NCBI RefSeq assembly: GCF_022095675.1
Contig: NZ_JAHYSG010000004.1
Span: forward strand, 158,822 to 222,821
Length of the DNA stretch: 64,000 nucleotides
Direction of reading: 5' to 3'
Source: Dactylosporangium sp. AC04546
Lineage (GTDB): Bacteria > Actinomycetota > Actinomycetes > Mycobacteriales > Micromonosporaceae
The notes under the pieces are model-generated. The model did no database searches. It was not told the DNA's origin and saw only the letters and a list, made by a program, of their open reading frames with translations. Each line of letters starts with the position of its first letter. Within the stretch, counting starts at the first letter, position 1. This document shows positions 24,167 through 35,943 of the stretch, piece by piece. The position numbers and the translations under genes are program-made.

Positions 24167-24604
24167 TCAGTCGCTGGAGCTGGAACTCGAGGAGCCCGAG
24201 TCCGAGCTCGACGAGCCGGAGTCGGAGCTGGAACTGGACCCGGAATCCGAGGAAGACCAGCCGGAGTCCGACGAGGACGAGCCGGAGTCCGAGGACGACC
24301 AACCCGAGTGATGGTCGTGATGGATGGTGTGGCCATAGGTGTGGTACCCCGGGCTGGAGTCCCCGGAGGACGAGGACGACGAGGACGACGAGGACCAGGT
24401 CTGGTGGTGGTAGTTGTCGGGCGTCCAGTTCGGCCCGAGATCATGACTGCCACCACCGGAGGAGCCGGTGAACGTGCCGCGCATCGGCCGGGTGGCCTTG
24501 CGCACGACGGTCACCACGACGACCACGGCGACGATCACGGCCACCGTGACGATGCCGCAGGGGAGAAGCAGCCACCAGGCGGAGTTATCGGACACGGGCG
24601 GCAC
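24167..24604 (-). CDS. Membrane protein with Ser/Asp-rich tail
   Basis: The 145-residue protein has one N-terminal transmembrane segment (LLLPCGIVTVAVIVAVVVVV), a short basic stretch, and then a tail of Ser-Ser-Asp-Ser-Gly repeats interrupted by His/Tyr-rich sequence (YHTYGHTIHHDHH). It has no recognised domain. Such tails are usually unstructured; the His cluster could bind metal. The GTG start at 24604 or 24595 is uncertain. Confidence 0.7.
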   Translation of the reverse strand: MPPVSDNSAWWLLLPCGIVTVAVIVAVVVVVTVVRKATRPMRGTFTGSSGGGSHDLGPNWTPDNYHHQTWSSSSSSSSSSGDSSPGYHTYGHTIHHDHHSGWSSSDSGSSSSDSGWSSSDSGSSSSSDSGSSSSDSGSSSSSSSD

Positions 24605-24869
24605 CGTAGCCGACGGGCGGGCCTGGGATACTCAAAGAGTCGCCGTCCCGTCAATAGTGAAACGCCACAGTAGTTACTCGCCGGTATCGTGTCGAGCGTC
24701 GCAGTTGGCGGTCAGTAGACGTGACGGACGGCGCCGGGGACGGGCAGGATGGGACATGGGCTCACACAACGGCCATGAACCATCGAGCCACACCCCATCG
24801 GCCACCCAGACCGGTCGCAGCGATTTGTCGCACCCGCCGTCCGGTCGCGACGTTTGAGAAGGAACGCCT

Positions 24870-27614
<2,745 letters not shown>

Positions 27615-27631
27615 CCACCGCACACCACGGC

Positions 27632-27668
27632 CCAGGGCCGCGTCCCGCACACCGGGATGCGGCCCTGG
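27632..27668 (+). terminator. Terminator hairpin after aceE
   Basis: Left arm 27632-27647 pairs with 27653-27668 over 16 bp with one G-U, around a CACAC loop. No U-tract follows, as is usual for actinobacterial terminators. Confidence 0.8.
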
Positions 27669-28206
27669 CCCGTTTCGGAGGCGAATTCGCGAATCGCCCG
27701 TCAATTGGCATCCGGTGTTTCCCGCGCCCCGGCGAAAAGGACGGCGCGCCGTCGCCGGACCGGCCCGGGGCGGTCGTACGCTGGTCAGGTGCCGTACGAG
27801 CGGGGAAGGTGCCGGCGGGGCAGCCGGACCCGCCCGATTCGGTACAAGGCGGGCGGGACGCGCCCGAAAAGCCGGAACCGACCGGCCGAACGGGGCATCG
27901 GGGCGAGTTGATCGGCTGCGTCCGTTACCTGCCGATTCGTGGAATGCCGATGATCGGCCCGCGCCGATGTCGAGATGCTGCAAGATCTGTACGTATGACG
28001 CATGGTTGAAGGTGATGTCGAGCTGCCGACAGCCATCCTCACCGAATTGCCGAACCATGCCGTGGGACACGCCGTATTTGCCGAAGACCCTGAAGTCATT
28101 CTTTGGGGACCATGAAATGTTTCTGTACCGCCGCGACCGGGTGGCACGGCCGGAGTTGACCGCAACGACCGACGCATCCGCATCCAGTGAAAGGCGCAGC
28201 ACGCCG
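27669..28206. other. Long intergenic region, possible gene remnant
   Basis: About 540 bp without a supported gene. The right half (about 27960-28200) has lower GC, and its minus strand reads protein-like (around SHGMVRQFGEDGCRQLDITF) for some 80 codons before becoming Arg/Pro-rich. This could be a degraded gene, but I cannot name a family. Confidence 0.4.
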
Positions 28207-28602
28207 ATGCAACCGGACGCCGTCGCGCTGGTGGTCGCTTATCTGCGCGCCCAGGAGCACCTGGCCGACGTCGCCGTCGTGACCGCGCGGCCCGACAACG
28301 TCGCCGGCCGCGTCCCGGTGCTGCTCGTCGAGGCGGTCGGGGCGCCCGCGGCGTCGCGGATGCCCTGGGCCCGGCGGGTGCACTGGCACCTGGGCCTGCA
28401 GGTTTGGGCGGCCGACGGCGAGGCGACCGGCATCGCCCGCGGTGCGCTCACCGCGCTGGTGGCGGCCCGCGACGTGCGGATGCCCGTCGGCGGCCGGATC
28501 GTGCGGGCCGACCCGGCGGCCGAGCCGATCGACATCCCCGACCGGCAGGCCGGTGACGTCCAGCGGGTGGTCGCGACGGTCGACGTGGCGGTCCGCGCGT
28601 AA
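28207..28602 (+). CDS. Hypothetical protein, possibly phage tail-terminator-like
   Basis: The 131-residue alpha/beta protein has the pattern of actinophage tail-terminator/minor tail proteins: an N-terminal helix (VALVVAYLRAQEHL), beta strands (GRVPVLLVEAVG), HWHLGLQVWAADG and a helix with LTALVAARD. This is an impression from the layout, not a firm family match. No other phage genes surround it. The ATG at 28207 lacks a strong ribosome binding site. Confidence 0.55.
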   Translation: MQPDAVALVVAYLRAQEHLADVAVVTARPDNVAGRVPVLLVEAVGAPAASRMPWARRVHWHLGLQVWAADGEATGIARGALTALVAARDVRMPVGGRIVRADPAAEPIDIPDRQAGDVQRVVATVDVAVRA

Positions 28603-28624
28603 CCGCGACCGATTTCAGCATGAA

Positions 28625-28667
28625 GATGATCAATAGAGTAGATCATCACTCAATGTTAAGTAGATCA
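28625..28667. repeat. AT-rich repeats in gap 28603-28863
   Basis: GATGATC (28625-28631) pairs with GATCATC (28641-28647), and AGTAGATCA occurs twice (28637-28645 and 28659-28667), 22 bp apart, about two helical turns. This AT-rich patch in a very GC-rich genome may be a regulatory binding site. No gene in the rest of the gap is convincing. Confidence 0.4.
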
Positions 28668-28863
28668 ATGCGGAATCGTTGAGTATCTCGGGCCGTGCCC
28701 GGGGGTCGACGTAGGGCCACCACAACGCTACGTTGGGCATCGGCATGAATTCTGCACGTGAATGTTTGTGCACGATCGCCCTGTGGATCATGCCGTGCGG
28801 CTTCGCAGCAGCACAGGCCACCGCAGGACGAGACCCACAGGAAGCCCCGTCATGGATTTCCGG

Positions 28864-29490
28864 TTACGCCGCCGCGCGCCACGTGGCCCGCTGGCGGGAC
28901 GAGAACGACGGACCGGCGCCGATGGCGTCGAGCATGATCGCCTGGACCGCGTACGGCTCGGCGGGTCGCCAGCCGTGTGCCTCCGGCGGCAGTTCCCAGC
29001 GCACCCGGCCCCCGAACTGCGGGCTGGGCGGGGCGGGAACCCACGACCCCTGACCGTGCAGGACCACACCGGCCTGCTGCGCGAGCTCCGGCAGGACGCC
29101 GTGGCCCGGCAGCACCAGAAACATCCAGCGATCGCCGGGGGCCACCGCCACCGGCCCCCGCGCCGCGACGAACCCGTCGCCGAGCAGTGCCGCACGCCCG
29201 AGGTTGGCCGGCACCTCCAGCACGTCGAACGCCCCGCCGGTAGGCAGCAGCACCGTGTACGGGCGGACGCGCCAGTAGCCGGCCACCGCGCCGGCCTCCG
29301 TGGCCGGCGGCAGCCGTGTCGGGTGGCAGGCCACGGTCCGGCAGCCGGGCTCGCCGCAGTCGAAGCGGCGCTCCCGGGAGTGCCGGCCGGTGGGCTGGCC
29401 CACCAGGAACGAGCCCGGCCGCACGGGCCAGCCGTGCGCCGCGTACCCGGCGGCCGCCCGGCGGAGCTTGAACCGTTCCCACGCAAGCAT
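28864..29490 (-). CDS. Prim-Pol (bifunctional primase/polymerase N-terminal) domain protein
   Basis: The 208-residue protein resembles the stand-alone N-terminal domain of archaeo-eukaryotic-type primase-polymerases common in actinobacteria. It begins with AAAGYAAHGWPVRPG and contains a Cys/His cluster FDCGEPGCRTVACH and the core WRVRPYTVLLPTGGAFDVLEVP. I cannot verify all catalytic acidic residues, so it may be non-catalytic. The ATG at 29490 has AGGAGG six bases upstream; the longer frame is less likely. It diverges from the XRE/TPR regulator gene. Confidence 0.75.
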   Translation of the reverse strand: MLAWERFKLRRAAAGYAAHGWPVRPGSFLVGQPTGRHSRERRFDCGEPGCRTVACHPTRLPPATEAGAVAGYWRVRPYTVLLPTGGAFDVLEVPANLGRAALLGDGFVAARGPVAVAPGDRWMFLVLPGHGVLPELAQQAGVVLHGQGSWVPAPPSPQFGGRVRWELPPEAHGWRPAEPYAVQAIMLDAIGAGPSFSSRQRATWRAAA

Positions 29491-29674
29491 GAACGCCTCC
29501 TGCCAGCCGAGATCACACGAAAGTGCGCACAGCACCACGTCGCGTCACCGGACGCGGTGTGCGTCGTTGACATTGGCGACGGGGGCTGCAACTTGCACGA
29601 CCGAACATACGAGCCGGCAACATGGGCGGACCGCACACTTCGTGCGATATCGACCGAATGGGTGACCTCCGGAG

Positions 29675-30916
29675 GTGAGCGACGTGGATGAGCTGCCCAT
29701 CGGCCGCCGCGTGGCGTACTGGCGGAACCGCCGCAAGATGTCCCAGCAGGTCTTCGCCGACCGCCTCGGCAAGTCGAAGAGCTGGGTGGACAAGGTGGAG
29801 CGGGGTGTCCGGCGCCTCGACAAGTTCTCCGTGGTCTACGAGATCGCCGACGTCCTCCAGCTCGACGTGCAGATCCTGCTCGGCCGCGACCCCGAACGGC
29901 GGCCGGACAGCGTCAACTGCGTCGACCAGGTCGAGGTCGAGGAGATCCGGGCGGCGCTGGAGCGCTACGACCAGATCAGCGCGTTCTTCTACGCCCCGCC
30001 CGAGCCGCCGCCGCTGACCGAGCTGCGCAAGGCGGTCACCCACGCCTGGCTGACGTACCAGCACGCGAAGTACGGCATGCTCGCCCGCACCATGCCCCGG
30101 CTGCTGCGCGAGGCCCAGGCGGCCGACACGGCGTTCAACGACGGCACGCAGGCCGACGAGGCCGCCCACCTGCTGGGCCAGGTGTACCAGATCTCGTCCT
30201 CGGTGCTGCGCAAGCTGGGCGAGCACGAGCTGTCCTGGCTGGCCGCCGACCGGTCCATCGCGGTGTCCCAGCGGGCCGGCGACCAGCTGCTGGCCGGCAC
30301 CGCGACCGTGCGGGTCGCCCAGGCCCTGCTCGCGCTCGGCCGGGCCCGCCCGTCGCTGGAGATCAACGTCAACATCGCCAACCGGCTCGCGCCGGGGACC
30401 AACGGCAACGACGACTCGCCCGAGCGGCTGTCGGTCTACGGCCAGCTGCTCATGCAGGGCGCGATGGCAGCCGCCCGGATCGGCGACAGCGCCACCGTGC
30501 GCGACCTGCTCAACGGCGCCGAGGAGGCGGCCCGCGGGCTCGACTGCGACGCCAACTACTACTGGACGTGCTTCGGCCCGACGAACGTCCAGCTGCACCG
30601 GGCCGCGGCCGCCGTCGAGCTCGGTGAGGGACGGCTGGCGGTGGAGGTACACGAGCAGCTGGATCCGGAGGGGTTCAGCGCGCTGCTGCCCGAGCGGCGG
30701 GCCCACCACTACCTCGACCAGGCCCGCGCCCGGGCCCTCATCGGCGACATCGAGCTGGCCAGCGAGATGCTCCTGGAGGGCGACCGGCTCGCCCCCTCGG
30801 AGATCCGCTGCCGGCCGCTGGCCCGGGAGGTGCTCAGCGACGTCCTGCGCCGCACCCGGGGTACACCGTCGGCTTCTGTGGCCGAACTTGCCGAACACAT
30901 GAGCGTCGGCGTGTAG
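29675..30916 (+). CDS. XRE-family regulator with TPR-like repeats
   Basis: The 413-residue protein has an N-terminal Cro/C1-type HTH (VAYWRNRRKMSQQVFADRLGKSKSWVDKVERG) and an all-helical remainder with TPR-like pairs, the common actinobacterial regulator design in which the helical part senses a ligand or peptide. GTG 29675 gives the longest product; GTG 29684 has a better-spaced GGAGG and may be the true start. It is followed 20 nt later by a flavoprotein gene and diverges from the Prim-Pol gene. Confidence 0.85.
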   Translation: MSDVDELPIGRRVAYWRNRRKMSQQVFADRLGKSKSWVDKVERGVRRLDKFSVVYEIADVLQLDVQILLGRDPERRPDSVNCVDQVEVEEIRAALERYDQISAFFYAPPEPPPLTELRKAVTHAWLTYQHAKYGMLARTMPRLLREAQAADTAFNDGTQADEAAHLLGQVYQISSSVLRKLGEHELSWLAADRSIAVSQRAGDQLLAGTATVRVAQALLALGRARPSLEINVNIANRLAPGTNGNDDSPERLSVYGQLLMQGAMAAARIGDSATVRDLLNGAEEAARGLDCDANYYWTCFGPTNVQLHRAAAAVELGEGRLAVEVHEQLDPEGFSALLPERRAHHYLDQARARALIGDIELASEMLLEGDRLAPSEIRCRPLAREVLSDVLRRTRGTPSASVAELAEHMSVGV

Positions 30917-30936
30917 CAGCAGTGCACAATGCCGGC

Positions 30937-31515
30937 ATGTCCGGACGTGTCCTGTACGTCATCGTGTGCGGTTCGCCGTGCACCCAGGGTGCCGGCAAGC
31001 TGGTCTCGCTCGCCCAGGAGCGGGGCTGGGAAGTCTGCGTGGTCGCCACACCGGATGCCCTCAAATGGGTCGACATCCCCCGGATCGTCGCCCAGACGGG
31101 GCATCCGGTGCGGCACCGCTACAAGTACCCCGGGGAACCCGACGTCCTGCCCGCAGCCGAGGCGATGATCGTCGCCCCGGCCACCGTCAACACCGTCAAC
31201 AAGTGGGCGGCCGGCATCGCCGACACGCTCGCCCTGGGCCTCATCGTCGAGGGTCTGGGGATTGGCCTGCCGATCGTGGCGATGCCGTTCACCAACGCGG
31301 CGATGGCCGCGCACCCGGCGTTCGGCCAGTCCATCGAGCGGCTGCGCTCGTGGGGCGCCACCATCCTCTACGGCGACGACGTCCTCCGCCTGCATCCGCC
31401 GGGCACCGGCGACCAGTTCATCGACCAGTTCCCGTGGGAGCTGGCGCTGAACGCCCTCGACGAGCACCCGTCCCTGCAGGCCCAGCACATCGCCGACACC
31501 GGCGGGGTGGAGTAA
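30937..31515 (+). CDS. Flavoprotein (HFCD / phosphopantothenoylcysteine-decarboxylase-like)
   Basis: The 192-residue protein has the flavin-binding HFCD fold: VLYVIVCGSP at the start, APATVNTVNKWAAGIADTLAL as the conserved signature and MPFTNAAMAAHPAF near the active site. It probably binds FMN and decarboxylates or oxidises an unknown substrate. It is not the main CoaBC, which has a second domain. The XRE/TPR gene immediately upstream is likely its regulator. Confidence 0.83.
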   Translation: MSGRVLYVIVCGSPCTQGAGKLVSLAQERGWEVCVVATPDALKWVDIPRIVAQTGHPVRHRYKYPGEPDVLPAAEAMIVAPATVNTVNKWAAGIADTLALGLIVEGLGIGLPIVAMPFTNAAMAAHPAFGQSIERLRSWGATILYGDDVLRLHPPGTGDQFIDQFPWELALNALDEHPSLQAQHIADTGGVE

Positions 31516-31524
31516 CGTCACGCC

Positions 31525-32328
31525 GTGCGCGTCGCCGATCTGGTGCGGCTGCTGGAGCAGCGCTACCCAACGTCCTGGGCCGAGGACTGGGACCGCGTCG
31601 GGTTCGTCCTCGGCGAGCCCGACGCGCCGGTCACGAAGGTCCTCCTCGCCGTCGACTGCGACCCGGCGACGGTCGAGGAGGCCGTGGCCGCCGGGGCCGA
31701 GTTCCTGTTCACCCACCATCCGCTGCTGCTGCGGGGCGTTTCGACGCTCGCGCCGAGCACCTACAAGGGGCGCATCGTCCACCGGCTGATCCGGGCGGGC
31801 GTCTCGCTGTACACCGCCCACACCAACGGCGACGTGGCCAACCCGGGGGTGTCGGACGTGCTCGCCGCCCGCCTCGGGCTGCTCGACGTCCGGCCGCTGC
31901 GGCCGTCCCGTGACGACCCGGCCCGGGGGCACGGGCGCATCGGCCGGCTGCCGCAGCCCACCACGCTGGAGGAGTTCGCCGGGCTCGCCGCGCCGCTGTT
32001 CGCCGGAGGTATCCGGGCGGCCGGCCCGCCATCCACGCCGGTCACTACGGTGGCGGTGTCCGGCGGCTCCGGCGACGCGTTCCTCGGCGACGCCGCCCGG
32101 GCGGGCGTTGACGCATACTTGACCGCGGACCTGCGCCACCACCCGGCCCAGGAGCACCTGGCGAACGGCGGTCCGGCCCTTCTCGACGTCAGCCACTGGG
32201 CGTCGGAGCGGCCGTGGCTCGACGACGTCGCGGCGTTCCTGCGCGCGGAGGCCGGCGTGGAGACGATCGTGTCCGATGTGGACACGTCGCCCTGGACCCT
32301 GTGGAGGACTCCCACCCGTGAATGCTGA
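31525..32328 (+). CDS. Nif3-like dinuclear metal centre protein
   Basis: The 267-residue protein is a Nif3/YbgI family member. FTHHPLLLRG and YTAHTNGDVA are the metal-ligand motifs for the dinuclear site, and the C-terminal half contains a further DVSHWASE motif. The family forms hexamers; some members are annotated as GTP cyclohydrolase type 2, but the biological role is unsettled. The GTG start is 9 nt after the flavoprotein stop, and the end overlaps the zinc-ribbon gene by 11 nt. Rv2230c is the mycobacterial counterpart. Confidence 0.9.
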   Translation: MRVADLVRLLEQRYPTSWAEDWDRVGFVLGEPDAPVTKVLLAVDCDPATVEEAVAAGAEFLFTHHPLLLRGVSTLAPSTYKGRIVHRLIRAGVSLYTAHTNGDVANPGVSDVLAARLGLLDVRPLRPSRDDPARGHGRIGRLPQPTTLEEFAGLAAPLFAGGIRAAGPPSTPVTTVAVSGGSGDAFLGDAARAGVDAYLTADLRHHPAQEHLANGGPALLDVSHWASERPWLDDVAAFLRAEAGVETIVSDVDTSPWTLWRTPTREC

Positions 32329-33058
32329 CCCGTCGGCTCAGCGTCGGCTGCTCGACCTTCAGGCGATCGACATCGCGCTGACCCAGCTCGCGCACAAGCG
32401 CAAGTCGCTGCCCGAGCACGCCGAGCTCGACAAGCTGGCCCTCGAGCTTTCGAAGCTGGAGGACCAGCGGATCCGGGCCCAGGTCGCCGTCGACGACCTC
32501 GACCGCGACATCGAGCGGCTGGAGCGCGACGTCGAGCAGGTGCGCGGCCGCAAGGACAAGGACCAGGCCCGGCTCGACGCCGGCACCGGCCCGTCCCGCG
32601 AGCTGGAGGCCCTCCAGCACGAGATCGGCACCCTCAACCGCCGGCAGAGCGAGCTGGAGGACGCCGAGCTGGAGCTGATGGAGCAGCGGGAGACCGCGCA
32701 GGCCGCCCTCGACGAGGTCGTCGGCCGCCTGGAGACGTCCCGCGGCACCCGCGCCGCGGCGGAGCGCCGCCGCGACGAGGCCCTGGCCGCCATCGCCAAG
32801 GACGAGGAGTTCCGCCAGGCCGGCCGCCGGCCGCTCGCCGCGGACCTGCCGGCCGACCTCGTCTCGCTGTACGACAAGATCCGGGAGAGCAGCGGGGGCA
32901 TCGGCGCCGCCATGCTGCGCCAGGGCCGCTGCGAGGGCTGCCGCCTCGAGCTGTCCGGCGGTGACCGGGCCCGGGTCAGGGCCGCGCCCGCGGACGAGGT
33001 CGTGCGGTGCGAGGAGTGCCGCCGCATCCTGGTCCGCACGGCGGAGTCGGGGCTGTAG
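32318..33058 (+). CDS. Coiled-coil C4-type zinc-ribbon protein
   Basis: The 246-residue protein is a long antiparallel coiled coil (about 10-175, many Glu/Arg heptads) ending in a C4 zinc ribbon: CEGC near residue 207 and CEEC near 233. This is the CT398/Rv2229c-type family, thought to act as an adaptor for nucleic-acid or secretion machinery; function is not proved. The GTG start lies inside the Nif3 gene, and the RNase H/phosphatase gene starts 4 nt after the stop, forming one operon. Confidence 0.9.
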   Translation: MNADPSAQRRLLDLQAIDIALTQLAHKRKSLPEHAELDKLALELSKLEDQRIRAQVAVDDLDRDIERLERDVEQVRGRKDKDQARLDAGTGPSRELEALQHEIGTLNRRQSELEDAELELMEQRETAQAALDEVVGRLETSRGTRAAAERRRDEALAAIAKDEEFRQAGRRPLAADLPADLVSLYDKIRESSGGIGAAMLRQGRCEGCRLELSGGDRARVRAAPADEVVRCEECRRILVRTAESGL

Positions 33059-33062
33059 CGCG

Positions 33063-34124
33063 GTGCGGGTCACGGTCGAGGCGGACGGCGGGTCCCGCGG
33101 CAACCCGGGGCCGGCCGGCTACGGCGCCGTGGTCCGCGCCGAGACGGGCGAGGTGCTGGCCGAGCGGCTCGGTGCGCTCGGCGTCACCACGAACAACGTC
33201 GCCGAGTACACCGGGCTGATCGAAGGCCTCCGGGCCGCGCTGGAGCTCGGCGCGACCGAGGTCGAGGTCCGGATGGACTCCAAGCTGGTCGTCGAGCAGA
33301 TGTCGGGGCGCTGGCAGATCAAGCATCCGGGGCTGCGGCCGCTCGCGGCGGAGGCGTCCTCGCTGGCCGGGCGGTTCCGTTCCGTCCGGTACGGCTGGAT
33401 CCCCCGCGAGCAGAACCGCGACGCGGACCGCCTGGCCAACGCGGCGATGGACGGGGACGTCACGCCTGCTCCAACGCCGTCCCCCCGGTCATGGGCTCCC
33501 CCCACCACCGGGTCGCCGCTGCGGATGGTGCTCGTGCGGCACGGGGAGACGCCGTTCACGGCCGAGAAGCGGTACTCCGGCCGCGGCGACGTGCCGCTCT
33601 CCGACCGCGGCCGGGAGCAGGCCGCCCGGGCCGCCGCGCGGGCCCTGGAGCTCGCGCCGGCGGTCGAGGCCGTCGTCTGCTCCCCGCTGATCCGCTGCCG
33701 CGACAGCGCCGCCGCGTTCGCCGGCCTGCCCGTCGAGGTCGACGACGACCTGGTGGAGTGCGACTTCGGCGAGTGGGAGGGGCTGACGTTCGGCGAGGTG
33801 CGGGAGCGCTACCCCGCCGAGCTCGACCGCTGGCTCGCCTCCACCGCCGTCGCGCCACCCGGCGGCGAGAGCTTCCAGCAGGTCTCGATGCGCGTGCGGC
33901 GGGCCGTCCGGCGGCTGCAGCAGCGGTACGAGGGACGCCAGATCGCGGTCGTGAGCCACGTGACGCCGATCAAGCTGCTCCTCCGCGACGCGCTCGCGGC
34001 CGGTGACTCCTTCCTCCACCGGCTGTACCTCGACCCGGCCGGGCTGTCGCTCGTGGACTCCTGGCCCGACGGCGGGGTGGCGGTCCGCGCGGTGAACGAG
34101 ACCGCCCACCTCGCCCAGCTCTGA
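33063..34124 (+). CDS. Bifunctional RNase HI / acid phosphatase
   Basis: The 353-residue protein fuses two domains. Residues 1-130 are RNase H-like with VEADGGSRGNPGPAGYG, NNVAEYTGLIEGL and RMDSKLVV providing the acidic cluster. Residues 155-353 are a histidine-phosphatase (CobC-like) domain with LVRHGETPF and the later VVSHVTPIK His. The same fusion is known from M. tuberculosis Rv2228c, where it degrades RNA in hybrids and dephosphorylates alpha-ribazole phosphate. A Pro-rich linker joins the domains. Last gene of the Nif3 operon. Confidence 0.93.
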   Translation: MRVTVEADGGSRGNPGPAGYGAVVRAETGEVLAERLGALGVTTNNVAEYTGLIEGLRAALELGATEVEVRMDSKLVVEQMSGRWQIKHPGLRPLAAEASSLAGRFRSVRYGWIPREQNRDADRLANAAMDGDVTPAPTPSPRSWAPPTTGSPLRMVLVRHGETPFTAEKRYSGRGDVPLSDRGREQAARAAARALELAPAVEAVVCSPLIRCRDSAAAFAGLPVEVDDDLVECDFGEWEGLTFGEVRERYPAELDRWLASTAVAPPGGESFQQVSMRVRRAVRRLQQRYEGRQIAVVSHVTPIKLLLRDALAAGDSFLHRLYLDPAGLSLVDSWPDGGVAVRAVNETAHLAQL

Positions 34125-34126
34125 GC

Positions 34127-34909
34127 TCAGCTCAGCGCGCGGTAGAGCAGGATCAGGCCCACCGTCACGCCGAAGGCCACGATCAGCCCCTTGAGCACCG
34201 CGCCGGGCAGCCGCCGGGCCACCCGCGCCCCGACGTAGCCACCGACGATCGCGGCCGGCGCGACGATCGCCACGTCGGCCCAGTCGACCGGCCCGAACAG
34301 CCCGAACGCGACGACCGTCACCAGCCCGCCGAGCGCCGAGATGACGTTCTTGAGCGCGCTCACGCGGGCCATCGACGCGTCGAGCACCAGCCCGATCGCG
34401 GCGACGAGCATGACGCCGAGCGCGGCGCCGAAGTACCCGCCGTACAGCGACCCGACGAACACCATCGCGTGCAGGCTGAGCACCCGCCGCCGCGGCGACA
34501 GGTGGCGCGGGTGCCCGACCAGCCGCCGCAGCCGGTCCTGGAACGCGAGCACCCCGGCCGCGGCCAGCACCAGGAACGGCACGAGCAGGTCGAACGCCTT
34601 CTGCGGGGTGGCCAGCAGCAGCGCGCACCCGAGGCTGGCCGCGACGATGGAGGTCGGCACCAGCCCGATCAGCGTCCGCTTGCCGGTCTGGTCCCGTGCG
34701 AGGTCGGCGAGGTCGGTCCGGCTGCCGTACACGGCGGCCGCGTACCCCGGGAACACGGACACGGAGTTCGTGACGTTGGCCGGCACCGACCCGAGCCCGG
34801 TCGCGATGAGCGCTGGAAACGTGATGAGCGACCCGCCGCCGGCGATCGCGTTGACGGTGCCGGCGGCGAGCCCGGCGACGGCCAGGAGCGCGATGTCTGG
34901 GAGGTTCAT
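34127..34909 (-). CDS. TauE/SafE-type sulfite/anion exporter
   Basis: The 260-residue protein has about eight transmembrane segments and the duplicated family layout: GLAAGTVNAIAGGGSLITFPAL in the first half and GSLYGGYFGAALGVML in the second. Members export sulfite, sulfoacetate or similar small anions; the substrate here is unknown. A TATCCT box about nine bases before the ATG suggests a very short leader. It converges on the RNase H/phosphatase gene and diverges from the RNase P RNA. Confidence 0.88.
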   Translation of the reverse strand: MNLPDIALLAVAGLAAGTVNAIAGGGSLITFPALIATGLGSVPANVTNSVSVFPGYAAAVYGSRTDLADLARDQTGKRTLIGLVPTSIVAASLGCALLLATPQKAFDLLVPFLVLAAAGVLAFQDRLRRLVGHPRHLSPRRRVLSLHAMVFVGSLYGGYFGAALGVMLVAAIGLVLDASMARVSALKNVISALGGLVTVVAFGLFGPVDWADVAIVAPAAIVGGYVGARVARRLPGAVLKGLIVAFGVTVGLILLYRALS

Positions 34910-34931
34910 GGTCGGCTTAGGATAGATGGGA

Positions 34932-35336
<405 letters not shown>

Positions 35337-35384
35337 CGCCGGCCTTACTCTCGCGGCTATGCGTGGCGGGCCGACAGCGGGCAG

Positions 35385-35750
35385 ATGGCGTTGCTCTTCT
35401 TCGACGAGCCGAGCGTGCCGTCGTCCGACGAGCTCTTCCCGCTGCCGGCCGGGATGGAGGCCGTCGGCGCGACCGGGCCGGACGGCGCGAACGGGTGCGA
35501 CCGGACGGGCCACTCCTGCTGGTCGTACCACCGCGTCACCGGCACCCGGCGAGTCCGCCACCGCCCTCACCGAGCGCCTGTGGCGGCACCTGCGCGAGGA
35601 CAAGGGGTGGGGGACGGATTCCTGCCAGCCGGTGAGCCGGTTCGGCCAGCTGACCCCGACCGTTCTCTGCGTCACGATGACGACCGAACCGGACGGCGCG
35701 GCCGTCGGCGTGCAACTGTCCATGACGAACCTCGGCCCCGCCCCGGCGTG
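35385..35750 (+). pseudogene. Frameshifted hypothetical gene downstream of rnpB
   Basis: From ATG 35385 the frame reads MALLFFDEPSVPSSDELFPL and stays protein-like to VTGT near 35545. The reading then continues sensibly only in another frame (GESATALTERLWRHLRED ... TNLGPAPA, stop at 35750). Removing one C from the CCC at 35545-35547 would fuse the two parts into a product of about 120 residues. It is either a recently broken gene or a sequencing error. No family recognised. Confidence 0.6.
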
Positions 35751-35943
35751 AGGCTCAGCCGTTGTCGATTCCCCGCACCGCCGCCGTCCCGCTGGTTGCC
35801 GAAACTTTCACAGCGCCGGCGCGACCGCTAAGGATGCCGCAGATCGGCATTAAGAACAGCTTTCCCCGCTTGACCGGTATCAATGGGGCTCGGAAACATG
35901 ACCGGAGTTGCGATCGTCCGCCATGTCTTCGGGGAGCCTTGCA

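Noticed and set aside
28630..28821. 63-codon minus-strand frame upstream of the Prim-Pol gene region
   Set aside because: Low-GC codons, no ribosome binding site and no family; it crosses the repeat patch.
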